Notes: generated from the sequence alone by a model not told the origin. DNA of 64,000 nt from Candidatus Nitrospira allomarina (GCF_032050975.1 NZ_CP116967.1:682001-746000); one strand, 5' to 3'; counted from the stretch's first letter, positions 43,997-54,376 are shown. Numbers and translations are program-made.

Positions 43997-46171
43997 TCAG
44001 GGCGCCACCACTTGAAAAAGATTGCTGTAGTCGTCTGTCCAGAGGATTTCTTCGAGTGATCGCCAGGGTGCAATCCGGAAGTTGACGAAGGGGTCTTTTA
44101 AAAACGCCTGGTTGTTCGTGACCAGAATCCAATCACTATAGCTATTCCCTTTTTTAGGGTCAGCCACGTCCTTGATCCAGAGCGCCTGTTTGCCAAACTC
44201 TCGAGCCAGGGCCCGGACCACGGGGCTGAAGTCAAAGTGACGATTCGAGACATGGAGGGCGAGGATCCCGTCGGGTTGTAAATGCTCCCAGTAGAGAGCA
44301 AAGGCCTCCCTCGTCAGCAGGTGCACCGGAATGCCGTCCCCACTGAAGGCATCCACCGCTAAAATATCGAACTGCTGTCGATGCCCGTTATCCAATTCCC
44401 GCTCGAGGGAAATTCGTCCATCTCCAAGGACCACCTGCAGGGATCCCTTAGCATCTTTGAGAAACGTGAAGTACTCCCTGGCCATTCGATCCACCTCAGG
44501 ATTGATTTCATAAAATCGATACGTATCGCCGGCCCGGGCATACACGGCGGTGGTGCCAACCCCCAATCCGATGTTCCCAACCCGCAAGCCCCCTTGCCGT
44601 TTCCTGTCCTCGAGCGTGTTGAACCTCAGTTGTTGAGGATGACGGCTGATAGCCAAGCTGATTCCACTGAACGGCCCATAATAGGCGGTCGGGTATGAGT
44701 GCCGGGGGGGATTCAGAAATTGCCGGCCATGGTTGATGCGACCGTGATAGAGGAAACGGCTGGCGGACTTTGTCTCTTTGTCCGTCTCCTTTATTCGCAG
44801 GACACCATAAAAACTACGCGATGTCAGAATAGTACTCGCTTGCTGGTCGTGAATATGCAGTGCCAGAAAACCTGCAAGAGTGGCAATTGCCCCAACAAAC
44901 ACAACCCTTTCTGACCAGAACATGAGTGGCGGTCTGCGTGGATTTCTTGTCCGAAACAGGCATATTCCCAGGAGCATCATTGTGGCCACCAGCCCAAAAT
45001 GAAATTCCCAGTATCCTTGAAAAAGAACGGGTGCGACCAGGTTGACAAACACTCCACCCAACGCTCCCCCCAACGCGACCATGAGATAGAAAGATGTGAG
45101 AAACCTGGCGGGAGGCTTCAAGCGAACCAGTTCGCCATGGCACACCATGCAGCAGGCAAATAGGACCCCCGAATAGATGAAAATCTGGAGGTAGATATTG
45201 ATCTCCGTCTCCGCATATTCCTGATGCAGCAGGTAAACAACCGCGGAGAGCAATACCAGCAATCCGGGTACCCAGATCCGTCGGTCGTACCATCTCGGGT
45301 GATCGAAACACAGAATGAAGGAGATAAGGTAGAGACCCAGCGGAAGGACCCAAAGAAAAGGGATGACCGCAATATCCCGGCAAATCTGATTCGTGCCTGC
45401 GAGGAGAACCACTGATCCGCAAGCTGCGAGGGCAAGTGTCAGAAGACTCTCAGGCTGCCCCGGCTTCTTGTCTGGTCCATACTCAGGATTTTCTGAGAAT
45501 CCGCTCTTCGTGACTAATCGAAACAGCGGCCTGGCACCCCACGCACACATGACCGCATATAGGGCGTACCCGCCCGACCAGAAGAGGGTCTGCGTACGCA
45601 ACCCCAGTTGCGGCTCGATAAAAAAAGGATAGGAGACCAATCCCAAGAGTGAGCCAAGATTCGATAGGGCGAAAAGCCGATACGGTGACACAGTGGGATG
45701 GACTCGATTAAACCAATGTTGCAGGAGAGGGCCAGAAGCCGAGATGAGGAGAAACGGCACCCCAATGGTCACCATGAGAAGGATAAGAATCGCCAGCATC
45801 GGATTTTGTGTGCCATCCGGCTTCCATCCGTCCCCTGGGGTGATAGGAAGAAAAACCAGAGAACACACCACCAAACCCAGATGAACCAGCGCCTGATACC
45901 GAGGGGAGAGGTGGCTTGCGAGAAGATGGGCATAGGCATACCCGACCAAAAGACAGACCTGAAAGAAGAGCATGCACGTCGTCCAGACCGCCGGGGTGCC
46001 TCCAAACCAGGGAAGAATATACCGGGCGATGATGGGCTCTACTTGAAACAGCAGAAAGGCACTGAGAAAGATCGCAAGGGCATACGGGAGGACAGACACC
46101 TGGGGCATTTTTGGTGGAAGGGAGGTCATGACCTTTAGGTTGACAGACGGTGGCGATGGGGCATTGTTCAT
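43997..46171 (-). CDS. Fused membrane/spermidine-synthase-like protein
   Basis: About 724 residues. An N-terminal membrane region of roughly 10-12 helices (LPYALAIFLSAFLLFQVEPI; WTTCMLFFQVCLLVGYAYAH and so on to ~440) is joined to a C-terminal Rossmann domain of the spermidine synthase type: VGNIGLGVGTTAVYARAG, FYEINPEVDRMA, VVLGDGRISLERE and ILAVDAFSGDGIPVHLL. Proteins of this architecture are common but their reaction is unproven; the catalytic Asp of true spermidine synthases seems present in VDAF. Candidate starts are TTG 46183, ATG 46171 and ATG 46129. Confidence 0.82.
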   Translation of the reverse strand: MNNAPSPPSVNLKVMTSLPPKMPQVSVLPYALAIFLSAFLLFQVEPIIARYILPWFGGTPAVWTTCMLFFQVCLLVGYAYAHLLASHLSPRYQALVHLGLVVCSLVFLPITPGDGWKPDGTQNPMLAILILLMVTIGVPFLLISASGPLLQHWFNRVHPTVSPYRLFALSNLGSLLGLVSYPFFIEPQLGLRTQTLFWSGGYALYAVMCAWGARPLFRLVTKSGFSENPEYGPDKKPGQPESLLTLALAACGSVVLLAGTNQICRDIAVIPFLWVLPLGLYLISFILCFDHPRWYDRRIWVPGLLVLLSAVVYLLHQEYAETEINIYLQIFIYSGVLFACCMVCHGELVRLKPPARFLTSFYLMVALGGALGGVFVNLVAPVLFQGYWEFHFGLVATMMLLGICLFRTRNPRRPPLMFWSERVVFVGAIATLAGFLALHIHDQQASTILTSRSFYGVLRIKETDKETKSASRFLYHGRINHGRQFLNPPRHSYPTAYYGPFSGISLAISRHPQQLRFNTLEDRKRQGGLRVGNIGLGVGTTAVYARAGDTYRFYEINPEVDRMAREYFTFLKDAKGSLQVVLGDGRISLERELDNGHRQQFDILAVDAFSGDGIPVHLLTREAFALYWEHLQPDGILALHVSNRHFDFSPVVRALAREFGKQALWIKDVADPKKGNSYSDWILVTNNQAFLKDPFVNFRIAPWRSLEEILWTDDYSNLFQVVAP

Positions 46172-46479
46172 ACATGCAACCAATTTTGCTTGGTCATTGC
46201 TGGATTAGTACTAGCCTTGATCTCACATTGCCAGGTATCAGCTCTTCATTCAATTTAATTCCATGCACTCAATCCAATATTTAGCGTTGAGCATCGAACC
46301 ATTGTGCCCTGTAAGACCGGAACCAATATTCTATTTGGGTGCTCCGCCAAGCCCTATCCTATAAAACACAGGGCCTAAATGTCGGGCATCATACTATCCT
46401 TTTTCTAGACGATCCACGCTCCACAGCGCCAATGTGGCACATTTGGATTAGACCAAACATTCCAACTGCTGAATTTTGA

Positions 46480-46517
46480 CAAAAAAAGGGAGAGATCGTA
46501 TTGATCTCTCCCTTTTC
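46480..46517 (-). terminator. Intrinsic terminator of the RRM gene
   Basis: Stem AAAAGGGAGAGATC with its perfect complement, a 5-base loop, and seven T residues on the minus strand; 22 bases after the RRM stop. Confidence 0.9.
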
Positions 46518-46538
46518 TGAAACGTATTGGTGTTCTGG

Positions 46539-46862
46539 TTAGAACCGGCTGCGACGTTTATCGCCGCCAAAATCTCCACCGCCGCCACCATACCCTCCAC
46601 CACCCGTGCGTGGAGCTTGGGGTTTAGCTTCGTTGACCGTCAATGTGCGGCCACCAAACTCGGTAGAGTTCAGGGCTGAAATCGCCGCTTGCGCTTCCTC
46701 TCCCGAAGACATTTCGACAAATCCGAACCCGCGCGATTGGCCGGTGAATTTATCGCTAATAACATTGGCTGACTCGACGGTGCCATGTGCCGAAAACAAG
46801 TCGGTTAATTCTGCTTGAGTCGCGGAATACGGCAAACCACCTACATACAATTTTGAACCCAT
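46539..46862 (-). CDS. Small RRM RNA-binding protein with Gly-rich tail
   Basis: 107 residues from ATG 46862, which is preceded by AGGAGG; an upstream in-frame start at 47000 is rejected. One RNA recognition motif: RNP2 KLYVGGLPY (4-12) and RNP1 RGFGFVEM (~44-51). Then a Gly-rich tail GGGGYGGGGGDFGG and a basic end. This is the cyanobacterial-type Rbp family found in many bacteria, often cold- or stress-regulated. Monocistronic with its own terminator. Confidence 0.93.
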   Translation of the reverse strand: MGSKLYVGGLPYSATQAELTDLFSAHGTVESANVISDKFTGQSRGFGFVEMSSGEEAQAAISALNSTEFGGRTLTVNEAKPQAPRTGGGGYGGGGGDFGGDKRRSRF

Positions 46863-47484
46863 GGGGGTCCTCCTTTTGAAAAATGATATTGTCTTAGGCT
46901 CGAGAAAGGGTAAAACCTGGAGAAGGAGTAGGCCGCGGACGCTGCATTCATGCGACAGTGGACAGACACTTTTCGAGTAATCTCTCGGGCAAAACAACAC
47001 CGGTTACGGGCTTTGGTAATTTGATTGCTCATCGCCAAGCCCTAGGCGTTAAGTTCATTCAAACTAGCACAAGAGAAGGGAAGAAGATAGCCAATTTCAG
47101 TAGAAGGGAACGGAAAATTTTGACTGAAATATGGACGTGGCTCTGAGCAATTGAGGCGAGAAAGCCTTTTTCTTTAACATTTTCAGGGTTCTACGAAAAA
47201 GCCATCCCTTCTTGGTACAAAAAGACAGTGTGGAAACACGCCGGAAATACAGTGTTCAAATCCGGATTTCCCATCGGCTTCCACCCTTATTTTTCGCGGA
47301 ATTCCCAAACGGTCAGGCTGTTCCTGGCCAAATGAACGGATTTCCCCTCAGCTACCCTTGGCTTGGATAGCCGTTTTGTCGTCGTGAAGAGAGAGGCATA
47401 TATTTCATTTTTTAACGAAACGAGAGGTATACATATACAACAGGAGTGACTGGCCCATTCAGGAAACCTGGGGGAAATTTACTC
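46863..47484. other. Intergenic stretch upstream of the RRM gene
   Basis: 622 bases. It should hold the RRM promoter and perhaps a long leader, as is usual for cold-inducible RNA-binding protein genes. No supported reading frame or tRNA was seen. Confidence 0.45.
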
Positions 47485-48462
47485 CTAGACACCTTGGAGT
47501 TCCTGCTCATAACAATTCCATATACGAAGGGCATAATACAGGGGAGCGTGATCATTGAAGCAATCAATGGGTATATCACTAAACTCGGCATTGGACCATT
47601 GATTCATCATCTCACGAAGAAGCTGAACCTGGCCTCCCACACCACGCTGTACTCTATCCAACATGGAGGGATTGTCGAAAAGTTTACCGGTTTCATCGTT
47701 GTATTTAAGGAGACCGACATGTTCATAACGACCCCACTTCATCAGGTTCAACGCATTGGGACCCCAGGGTGGTATTCGAGCAACCACATCATTATTGTTC
47801 ACAAATCGATACCCACTGACATAGAAATCCCTCGCAAAACTCTCATCCCCGACCAGCGGAGACCCAAAGGTGTAGAGCCCTTGCACATCTCCATAGCGGT
47901 CGGCAGCTAATGTCGCCAGAGCCGCGCCAAGACTATGGCCGGTAAACCAAAAAGTTCGATTTGGCTCTTCCTCTTTCAATCCATTTAAATACGCATTGAG
48001 GGGTTCCCACACTTCGTCCAAGGCCTTTTTAAAGCCCTCATGCACAGACCCACCTTGACCAGATACGATCAACCGAAATTTTCCGTCCGTCCACAAATCC
48101 TTGACTACCTGACGCCAGATCTCACCAGGGAGCTGACCTCCTACCGGCTTCAGCACCTGCGTGCCGCGAAAGGCCACAATCACAACATCCTGAGTATGGG
48201 CCACATAGCATTGCGTACTTCCACCATTGCTAAAAGGCTGATGGCCTTCCACGATCAAGCCGGCCTTAGTGTATTGAGGAATTGCAAATTCATTTTCGGC
48301 ATACGCCAGTAAGGCGGCTTCCGCCAACCACCAGGCATTCACCAATTGAAAGCTTTGGGACCTAAACCGGAATGGATGGTGGCTGGCCTCGGCGAAATAT
48401 TTATGGTTCAAATTTGGAGGTAACACTACCTCTAGTTTTGGACTAGGAATAATCTTTGGCAT
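47485..48462 (-). CDS. Class 3 lipase (alpha/beta-hydrolase)
   Basis: 325 residues, no signal peptide. Oxyanion segment FRGT (98-101), nucleophile FTGHSLGAALATLAADRY (Ser177), Asp225 in FVNNNDVVARIPP, and His305 in NDHAPLYYA complete the triad. TFGSPLVGD is also typical. Substrate may be acylglycerol or another ester. Monocistronic on the minus strand. Confidence 0.9.
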   Translation of the reverse strand: MPKIIPSPKLEVVLPPNLNHKYFAEASHHPFRFRSQSFQLVNAWWLAEAALLAYAENEFAIPQYTKAGLIVEGHQPFSNGGSTQCYVAHTQDVVIVAFRGTQVLKPVGGQLPGEIWRQVVKDLWTDGKFRLIVSGQGGSVHEGFKKALDEVWEPLNAYLNGLKEEEPNRTFWFTGHSLGAALATLAADRYGDVQGLYTFGSPLVGDESFARDFYVSGYRFVNNNDVVARIPPWGPNALNLMKWGRYEHVGLLKYNDETGKLFDNPSMLDRVQRGVGGQVQLLREMMNQWSNAEFSDIPIDCFNDHAPLYYALRIWNCYEQELQGV

Positions 48463-48762
48463 GGGCTGAGCTTGTTATGGATTGAACTTATATTCCAATG
48501 TAACTGGAATCAGGTCCATTGCCACAAAGTAATTCCAAACAGTGACGTTTACAATTTGCCTGCAAAAGGCGTTGATGAAGAGGAAGTCGAACCCTACAGT
48601 GCATCCTTTACCAAGGAGAAGGAACGCTCTTTGAATTTGGACCACAGAAATCGCGATTGCTGGATTCTAATGGGAAATAGAAAATTTTGAATCACTTCTT
48701 TTCCCTGCTGCTTGTGGCGGGAATCTTTTATTTGAACTGTGCCAATATTATCAATTAAAAGC

Positions 48763-48996
48763 TAGCAGCCTGCTGAAATTCAAAAACATGAAAAAGGTCT
48801 ATATTGACTCACACTTTAGGAACTTTAGGCACCCACGGCAGGACTTCCAAATAGATCCATCCAACAAAACCGCAGGCGTTTTGGGGGGCGGAGGGTACAA
48901 AGGAATACGTGAGCACGACACAGGGCCGACCGGCTTTGGCGTAGCCGCTCCGGCGAAGACAGGGAGCGCAGCCGGCTAACTTTCAACACCCTGCTA
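48763..48996 (+). repeat. Dispersed palindrome-ended repeat, copy 3 (extended)
   Basis: 234 bases with ends TAGCAGCCTGCTGAAA and TTTCAACACCCTGCTA as inverted repeat. The interior shares AAAACCGCAGGCGTTTTGG, ATACGTGAGCACGACA and GGGAGCGCAGCCGGCTAACT-like segments with the 14598 copy, in the same orientation, plus ~100 extra bases near the left end. It lies in the non-coding 48463-49116 gap, which holds nothing else recognised. Confidence 0.8.
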
Positions 48997-49116
48997 GAAA
49001 TGAAACGGGTAGGAATCCCGGATCAAAGATTCCAGCACAACGCGGATATATCATTCATCAAGAGGACAAGGAATGGGGTCGGTCACGAAGGGTTGAGTGG
49101 CTAATCGGAATGGCGA

Positions 49117-49734
49117 TCAGCCCTTCGGTACATCTTTTCCGGAATAGGCTGAATCCTGAAATACGACTCTCCTCCCCAAAGGCAAATCAAACGTGCCCGT
49201 GGCTGAGATCTGTCCCCCTTCGCTGTTTTCCGTCACAAATTGAAAAGTTCCGGTAATATTACTATTACCGGAACCAGCACTGTTAGGAGCGAAATCCTCT
49301 AGAGTAATGGTCCCTTCGGTATTGGATTGGTATGAAATGGATCTTCCTTCTTCTACCATTTCAACCTGCACCTCAAAATTTTCACCCACCCTCAAAGGAT
49401 CGGGTGCCACCAAATTATGATCGCCAGGTTGTGCCTCACCAGGGACTCGAAAAATAATGAGAAACTCTCTTTTGTCATTCCTAGCTGAATTGAGATTCGC
49501 AACCAGAAAGTAACCGGGACGCACTCCAGTCACGGGGTCCCCTTCCTTGGGGGGCAGGTAGGTCACCACACCTGCCCCCGACACTTCACCACTCACAGAT
49601 CCGGATAGGCTTGCGGTAAATCCCGACTGATCCACCTTAGGCTCTTGGGAAGCAGGGTCAGTGGATGAGTCCGAACATCCAATGCTGACAAGCAACATAA
49701 TCAAGGCCGCTGTTTGTCCAAGAATCTGATACAT
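49117..49734 (-). CDS. Putative lipoprotein, unknown
   Basis: 205 residues. The signal peptide ends in LLVSIGC (lipobox, Cys ~20), followed by a Ser/Asp-rich linker. The body looks beta-rich, with ASLSGSVSGEVSGAGVVTYL, FLVANLNSARNDKREFLIIF, and a C-terminal pair of strands TGTFQFVTENSEGGQISATG. Such calyx-like lipoproteins are common in this group, but the function is unknown. Confidence 0.75.
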   Translation of the reverse strand: MYQILGQTAALIMLLVSIGCSDSSTDPASQEPKVDQSGFTASLSGSVSGEVSGAGVVTYLPPKEGDPVTGVRPGYFLVANLNSARNDKREFLIIFRVPGEAQPGDHNLVAPDPLRVGENFEVQVEMVEEGRSISYQSNTEGTITLEDFAPNSAGSGNSNITGTFQFVTENSEGGQISATGTFDLPLGRRVVFQDSAYSGKDVPKG

Positions 49735-49855
49735 TGCTGGTACTTGCTCCCTCCGTTCCCTTTTGCCTCTCCCACTCTGAGAAACCGGGTTTTTGTCGTT
49801 TGAGACGTTATTCTTTATTAAAAAAAATCGAGTAGAGCGGGTATTATGACATTTT

Positions 49856-50248
49856 TTACTGCGTGCGATTCAGTACCGTCATGAATTCTTCCTTGAGGGC
49901 CGGGTCATTTTGAATTGATTGAAAAATTGTATTGTAGTCCTTGATGGTCAATCCATGATCCGTCACGGCCTGACTCATCTTCCGATTAGCCTCTTCTTGA
50001 AGAGCTTCACTTTTGGTTGGGTCACCTGCCTGGATGATACGCTCCTTGTACGTCGTATGGATCTCGGAAATTTCCTTGTAGGCTTCAGCAAAGGGTTCAA
50101 GGTTCGGACCAATCAGTTGGGATTCAACTTTCTGTGGTTGGGAATTAACATTTTGCGCCTGTACCACAGAAAAAAGTCCCAAGCCACATAGACTTGGAAT
50201 CACTAGCAGCACACTCAATTTCTGTAAACTCGTTGCCATGGAATTCAT
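49856..50248 (-). CDS. DUF4168-type secreted protein
   Basis: 130 residues. Signal peptide (LSVLLVIPSLCGLGLFSVVQA) then a helical domain with the DUF4168 pattern: FAEAYKEISEIHTTYKERI, QEEANRKMSQAV, HGLTIKDYNTIFQSIQNDP. Function of the family is unknown. Monocistronic; ~120 bases after the lipoprotein gene start on the same strand. Confidence 0.85.
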   Translation of the reverse strand: MNSMATSLQKLSVLLVIPSLCGLGLFSVVQAQNVNSQPQKVESQLIGPNLEPFAEAYKEISEIHTTYKERIIQAGDPTKSEALQEEANRKMSQAVTDHGLTIKDYNTIFQSIQNDPALKEEFMTVLNRTQ

Positions 50249-51127
50249 ACCAGCTCTCCTTTGTTAGTTTGAATAATTATTCCCCAGCAAGCTGAGATCA
50301 AATACGTCTTTTTATCTTTTCAAAACAGTTACGCCGCAAACTCAAGTAGGGGGTCTCCCAACAATCATTTCTTCTTTTAGAACAGTGGATTGAGTCAGAG
50401 AAACGTGAAACCCATTCATAACCTCATAACCTTCATAAACTTAATTTTCATCCCATTCTTTTGTACATAAGGCAAAAGCCAGGCCAAAATCAGCGGCCGA
50501 AGTGCGGAAGTACCCTTTTGAAAGGCATAACTTAAGGCAGGGGCGCAAAATCCTCCTCTAGGGCCTCTTTTGGGGTGATCCTGTGTTTTTCGCATGTAGC
50601 GTAGGGAAGAGCCTACGAATGCACATGAAATCCCTACAGTTTCAAGCGAAAGTAAATTAGGAAAACTTGAACAGTCCTTGAGATTGTCCGAATTAAGAAT
50701 CCATATCTTATCCATTGACTTGGTCTTTTTGCTTTCGTACAGAGATCGCTTCGCGTGAATTCCATTGGTTGAGAAAGAATTTTCGTCCTATTCACAAAGG
50801 GAATACGAGAAAGGAGGGACCATGCTCGATCAATGACGCTAGGCAGAATTTCAGATGATATGAGATGGATTGAACCATATGCTCTATAACCATTTCTTAA
50901 TAAAGGGCCCAGATGGTCTCGAAACATAGGTATTTCGTCTCAAATCTCTCGGCACCTATGCTCAGTTTATTTGATCAATAGAGCCATCGCAGAAAGTATG
51001 GGAAGGGCAGGCCATTTGATTACCCATTATTTCTTTACTCAAGAAAATCACGACTGCAAGCTTTGGGGAAATATCTGGCATGATGAGGGGGATAAGTGGA
51101 AGAAACAGGAAGCATGCCACACGTCGA
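50249..51127. other. Gene-poor stretch, nothing recognised
   Basis: 879 bases. Overlapping short minus-strand frames show no known domain and no good ribosome-binding sites. Probably decayed DNA. Confidence 0.45.
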
Positions 51128-52537
51128 CTAGGCGATAATTTCATAACACGGCTTGAAATTCTGTTGATCAATTTTCATGCGGTGCTGATTAACGAAGGAT
51201 TGCAGGAGTTCATCCATGAGCTTCATAATTGTTGAATCCCCGTGTATGGTGAATGGCCCATTTTTTTCAATGGCATTGAGCACTTGGGACTTCACATGAC
51301 CGGCGACAATTCCTGAAAATGCCCGACGCAGATTGGCGGCCAACATATGGATGGGTTGGTCGACATGGAGATCCAATTGCGCCATCGACTCATGTGTGGG
51401 CTCAAATGGCTTCTGAAATTCATGGTCAATGGTTAGATGCCAGTTGAAATAGAAAGCGTCATGGGTCCGCTTTCGAAATTCCCGTACACGTTGTATGCCT
51501 GTTGTCATTTCATAGGCCCCACGTTGAGGATCGTCAATGATGATTTGATATCGTTGCGCGGCTTGAGGGCCGAGCGTTTGCTTGATAAAGGTATCAATCG
51601 TTCCAAAATAGCTGGCACTGCCTTTGGGGCCCGTAAAGATAAGCGGAAAGGGCACCTCATTATTATTTGGGTGCAACAGGACGCCGAGCAGGTAAAGAAT
51701 CTCTTCCAGGGTCCCCGCCCCGCCGGGAAATACGATAAACCCATGTCCGACACGAACAAATGCTTCAAGGCGTTTTTCAATATCCGGCATGATAACCAGT
51801 TCATTCACAATGGGATTCGGAGCTTCAGCCGTAATGATGCCTGGTTCCGTGATGCCCAAATACCGCCCGTTTTTAATACGTTGTTTCGCGTGAGCAATCG
51901 TGGCCCCTTTCATCGGACCCTTCATCGCCCCTGGCCCACAGCCCGTGCAAATATCCATGGAACGCAAGCCGAGTTGATGCCCCACTTCTTTCGTGTACCG
52001 ATATTCGACCTCGCTGATCGAATGGCCTCCCCAGCACACCACTAAATGCGGATCATCAACAGAATGAATGATCTCGGCGTTTCGTAAGATATGGAAAATG
52101 GCGTTGGTGATTCCATTGGATGTCGTTAAATCAAATTTTTTATTGTGGTGTATTTCGTTATGGACATAGATGATGTCACGTAGCACCGAAAAGAGATGTT
52201 CTTTAATACCTTGAATTATCTTCCCGTCCACAAACGCACTGGCCGGAGCGTTGATGAGTTCAAGTTTCACTCCGCGATCCCGTTGCTCCAAGGCAACGTC
52301 GAAATCTGCATACCGGGCGAAAAAGGCTTTCGTGTCGTCCGTATCATTGCCACTCGTCAGAACCGCTAAGGCACTGCTCCTGAAAATTTCATGAAGGCCG
52401 CCCTCACTGGTCTCCCTGAGCTTCTCAACTTCATGCTGCGACAGCATGTGCATTGAGGTATCCGGGGTGATGCTCACACTCACTCCCTGACCGGAAGATG
52501 TGCGTTTCGATGTTATGTACTCTCGATTGTTTTCCAT
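51128..52537 (-). CDS. ppnN: PpnN-type nucleotide 5'-monophosphate nucleosidase (LOG family)
   Basis: Cleaves purine/pyrimidine nucleoside monophosphates to base and ribose-5-phosphate; in E. coli it is (p)ppGpp-stimulated. 469 residues, near the E. coli length (~454). The central LOG domain has VVCWGGHSISEVEYRYT, CTGCGPGAMKGPMKGA and the active-site FPGGAGTLEEILYL. The flanking N- and C-terminal domains (DUF4478/DUF3412 type) are present (VALEQRDRGVKLELINAPAS; FKPCYEII end). It would release bases that the Hpt/adenine deaminase route can recycle. Confidence 0.92.
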   Translation of the reverse strand: MENNREYITSKRTSSGQGVSVSITPDTSMHMLSQHEVEKLRETSEGGLHEIFRSSALAVLTSGNDTDDTKAFFARYADFDVALEQRDRGVKLELINAPASAFVDGKIIQGIKEHLFSVLRDIIYVHNEIHHNKKFDLTTSNGITNAIFHILRNAEIIHSVDDPHLVVCWGGHSISEVEYRYTKEVGHQLGLRSMDICTGCGPGAMKGPMKGATIAHAKQRIKNGRYLGITEPGIITAEAPNPIVNELVIMPDIEKRLEAFVRVGHGFIVFPGGAGTLEEILYLLGVLLHPNNNEVPFPLIFTGPKGSASYFGTIDTFIKQTLGPQAAQRYQIIIDDPQRGAYEMTTGIQRVREFRKRTHDAFYFNWHLTIDHEFQKPFEPTHESMAQLDLHVDQPIHMLAANLRRAFSGIVAGHVKSQVLNAIEKNGPFTIHGDSTIMKLMDELLQSFVNQHRMKIDQQNFKPCYEIIA

Positions 52538-52852
52538 TCTTACGCCCTAGCTCCTAATCAAATGAGAGCCCTTTTTGTGTGAACGTGGCCCAATGCCGGC
52601 CACGAGCAAGAGGTCAATTTATCACACCAACCTGTTCAGGCTCTATGGGCGGTGTCAGAACACAACCTATTGCGCAGGAACACATCCGGCAGAATATACC
52701 GTGCTACGATTATGTAAAGAATCTGGAAAATCCGTTGAGGGTAGGCAGGCGAAGGTCCCCATTCGATATGATCACGAGGGGGAGATTGAAATTCAACATC
52801 TCTTTACCAGTATTCTCTTCGGTTTTTGCGTTTCCTCCCTCAAAATCCCTAA

Positions 52853-53250
52853 ATGACCGTCTGGGAGGCTATGATGCCAACTCTGTCGTCGTGGATGTCT
52901 TTTTAACAAAGGTTGGGACGACCCGGTCGTGGGTCGGTTTTTTGTGGGAATGGGAACTGACACCCGGGATAAATTGCGCCAAAAAAATAAAAACCTCTTG
53001 GGCTTCAATACAGGGGGTCCCTGCTAGAAGATTAATCGACCACTAGAGCTGACCCATGAGGGTTTGGGGGATCACCGACACAAAGTTCGACATTGTGGTT
53101 AACCATTTGGCTGCGACACTCAAGAAATCTAAAATTCCTGAACGGGAACATGATGAGGTGACGGCCAAAATCGGCAATCTGCGATCCTATATTGTTGAAT
53201 GGAAAAAGTTAAAAATAGATCGGGTTATCAGAATCGTAGCATGTCTTTGA
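52853..53250 (+). pseudogene. Frameshifted group I truncated haemoglobin
   Basis: Three frames must be joined to read a ~130-residue trHb. First NDRLGGYDANSVVVDVFL (from 52852). Then in another frame GWDDPVVGRFFVGMGTDTRD, KNLLGFNTGGPC, an in-frame TAG at 53025-53027, and NRPLELTHEGLG with the proximal-His-type THEGLG. Then, after a one-base slip in the GGGGG run at 53066-53070, ITDTKFDIVVNHLAATLKKS to RSYIVE. All parts are collinear with truncated haemoglobins. Two frameshifts and a stop make it non-functional as written. The flanking 52538-52852 stretch shows nothing else. Confidence 0.85.
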
Positions 53251-53329
53251 ATCACACGCTTATGGCGGCCCACGTTCAGCTCCGGGATACACTTTCCCAC
53301 AACATGAAGACCTTTTTTTGTAAGTCCGC

Positions 53330-54091
53330 TTAGGGCCTACGCAACCAGGCTAATCGTTGGCGATCATCCTCAAATTGTGGGAGCCGATAGGTTCGATCGA
53401 TTTGCACGACACGCTCCAAACAGCGAAGCGCCGAGATATGATCATTTCGCTCGATATAGACGTCAGCCAGTAGACGCAAGGCTCCTGCCTCTCCCGTACC
53501 ATGTCCCAGTTTGATGAAATGTTCAGTCGCATTATTGAGACAGGCCTCGGCCCGTGTAAGATTGCCCAGATGAAAAAATGTTTTTCCAAGTTGCCCATAG
53601 GTGGTAGCCAGGCCGTCTTCATTTCCGACTTTGCGGTGATAGTCTAAAGCCGTGTGAAAGGCTTGAATGGCAGGTTCGGACCGATGTAACTTTAATTCTT
53701 GCAGGGCCAGATTGCTGTATAAAATCCCCAAAGCCCGGTCATGGCCTAACGGGGCCAAATAATCTATAGCTTCCAAATAGAACGCGTGAGCCGTTTCCGG
53801 TTCACCCCTGTCGGCTTTGAGACTTCCTAAATTCACAAGGGTTTCCCCGATGGCCTGCCCTTCTTGCAAGGTTCGTTGAATTTCCAGGACTTCTCGATAA
53901 CAGGCCTCGGCTTGTTCATACTGTCCTAACAAGGCGCTGACATTTCCCAGATTGCCCAAAGCATCTGACAAGGCCTTGGGTAATCCCAGCTGTCTTGCCT
54001 CTGCGGTAGCCTGTTCATAGCACTCACGCGCTTTTGACAGATCGCCACGATGAAGGAAAATTTCGCCGAGACGAGAAGCAGAGCTGGCCAT
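53330..54091 (-). CDS. Tetratricopeptide-repeat protein
   Basis: 253 residues, about five to six TPRs of the ~40-residue Rapsyn/LGN-like kind: SRLGEIFLHRGDLSKARECY, NLGNVSALLGQYEQAEACYR, NLGSLKADRGEPETAHAFYL, NLALQELKLHRSEPAIQAFH, YGQLGKTFFHLGNLTRAEAC and LADVYIERNDHISALRCLER. No signal peptide, so a cytoplasmic adaptor is likely. The partner is unknown. Confidence 0.85.
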   Translation of the reverse strand: MASSASRLGEIFLHRGDLSKARECYEQATAEARQLGLPKALSDALGNLGNVSALLGQYEQAEACYREVLEIQRTLQEGQAIGETLVNLGSLKADRGEPETAHAFYLEAIDYLAPLGHDRALGILYSNLALQELKLHRSEPAIQAFHTALDYHRKVGNEDGLATTYGQLGKTFFHLGNLTRAEACLNNATEHFIKLGHGTGEAGALRLLADVYIERNDHISALRCLERVVQIDRTYRLPQFEDDRQRLAWLRRP

Positions 54092-54340
54092 GATAACAAT
54101 AAAAATCCTGTAACAATTGTTCAGTTCTCAAACAAGAGCCGGTAAAACATATTTCCTGACCGACTCTCTAGCCTTGTACCTGCATGAAAACCTATGACAC
54201 GTAAGCGCCTTAGCAAGATTACACCTTTTCTCTGAAAAGGATCAGAGAAACCTCAGCGGATCAAAGGGCTGTTGCGACTTTTAGTCTGAAAAGCGTCCCA
54301 TCTACGTTGTTCTGTCCAGAGCCCACTCAGCCTAAAAACA

Positions 54341-54376
54341 CAACAGCCGAGTCCAGACATCTGGACTCGGCTGTTG
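54341..54376 (-). terminator. Intrinsic terminator of the HU gene
   Basis: Perfect 16-bp stem CAACAGCCGAGTCCAG with its complement and a 4-base loop; on the minus strand it is followed by TGTTTTTA. It lies 105 bases after the HU stop. Confidence 0.75.

Noticed and set aside
46863-47000. N-terminal extension of the RRM protein
   Set aside because: A strong AGGAGG stands just before ATG 46862, where the RRM family begins.
50416-50927. Two overlapping minus-strand frames in the gene-poor stretch
   Set aside because: No domain, no ribosome-binding site, mixed composition.
52579-53046. 155-residue plus-strand frame
   Set aside because: Only its end (from ~52852) is meaningful, as the first part of the globin pseudogene; the rest lacks protein-like features.
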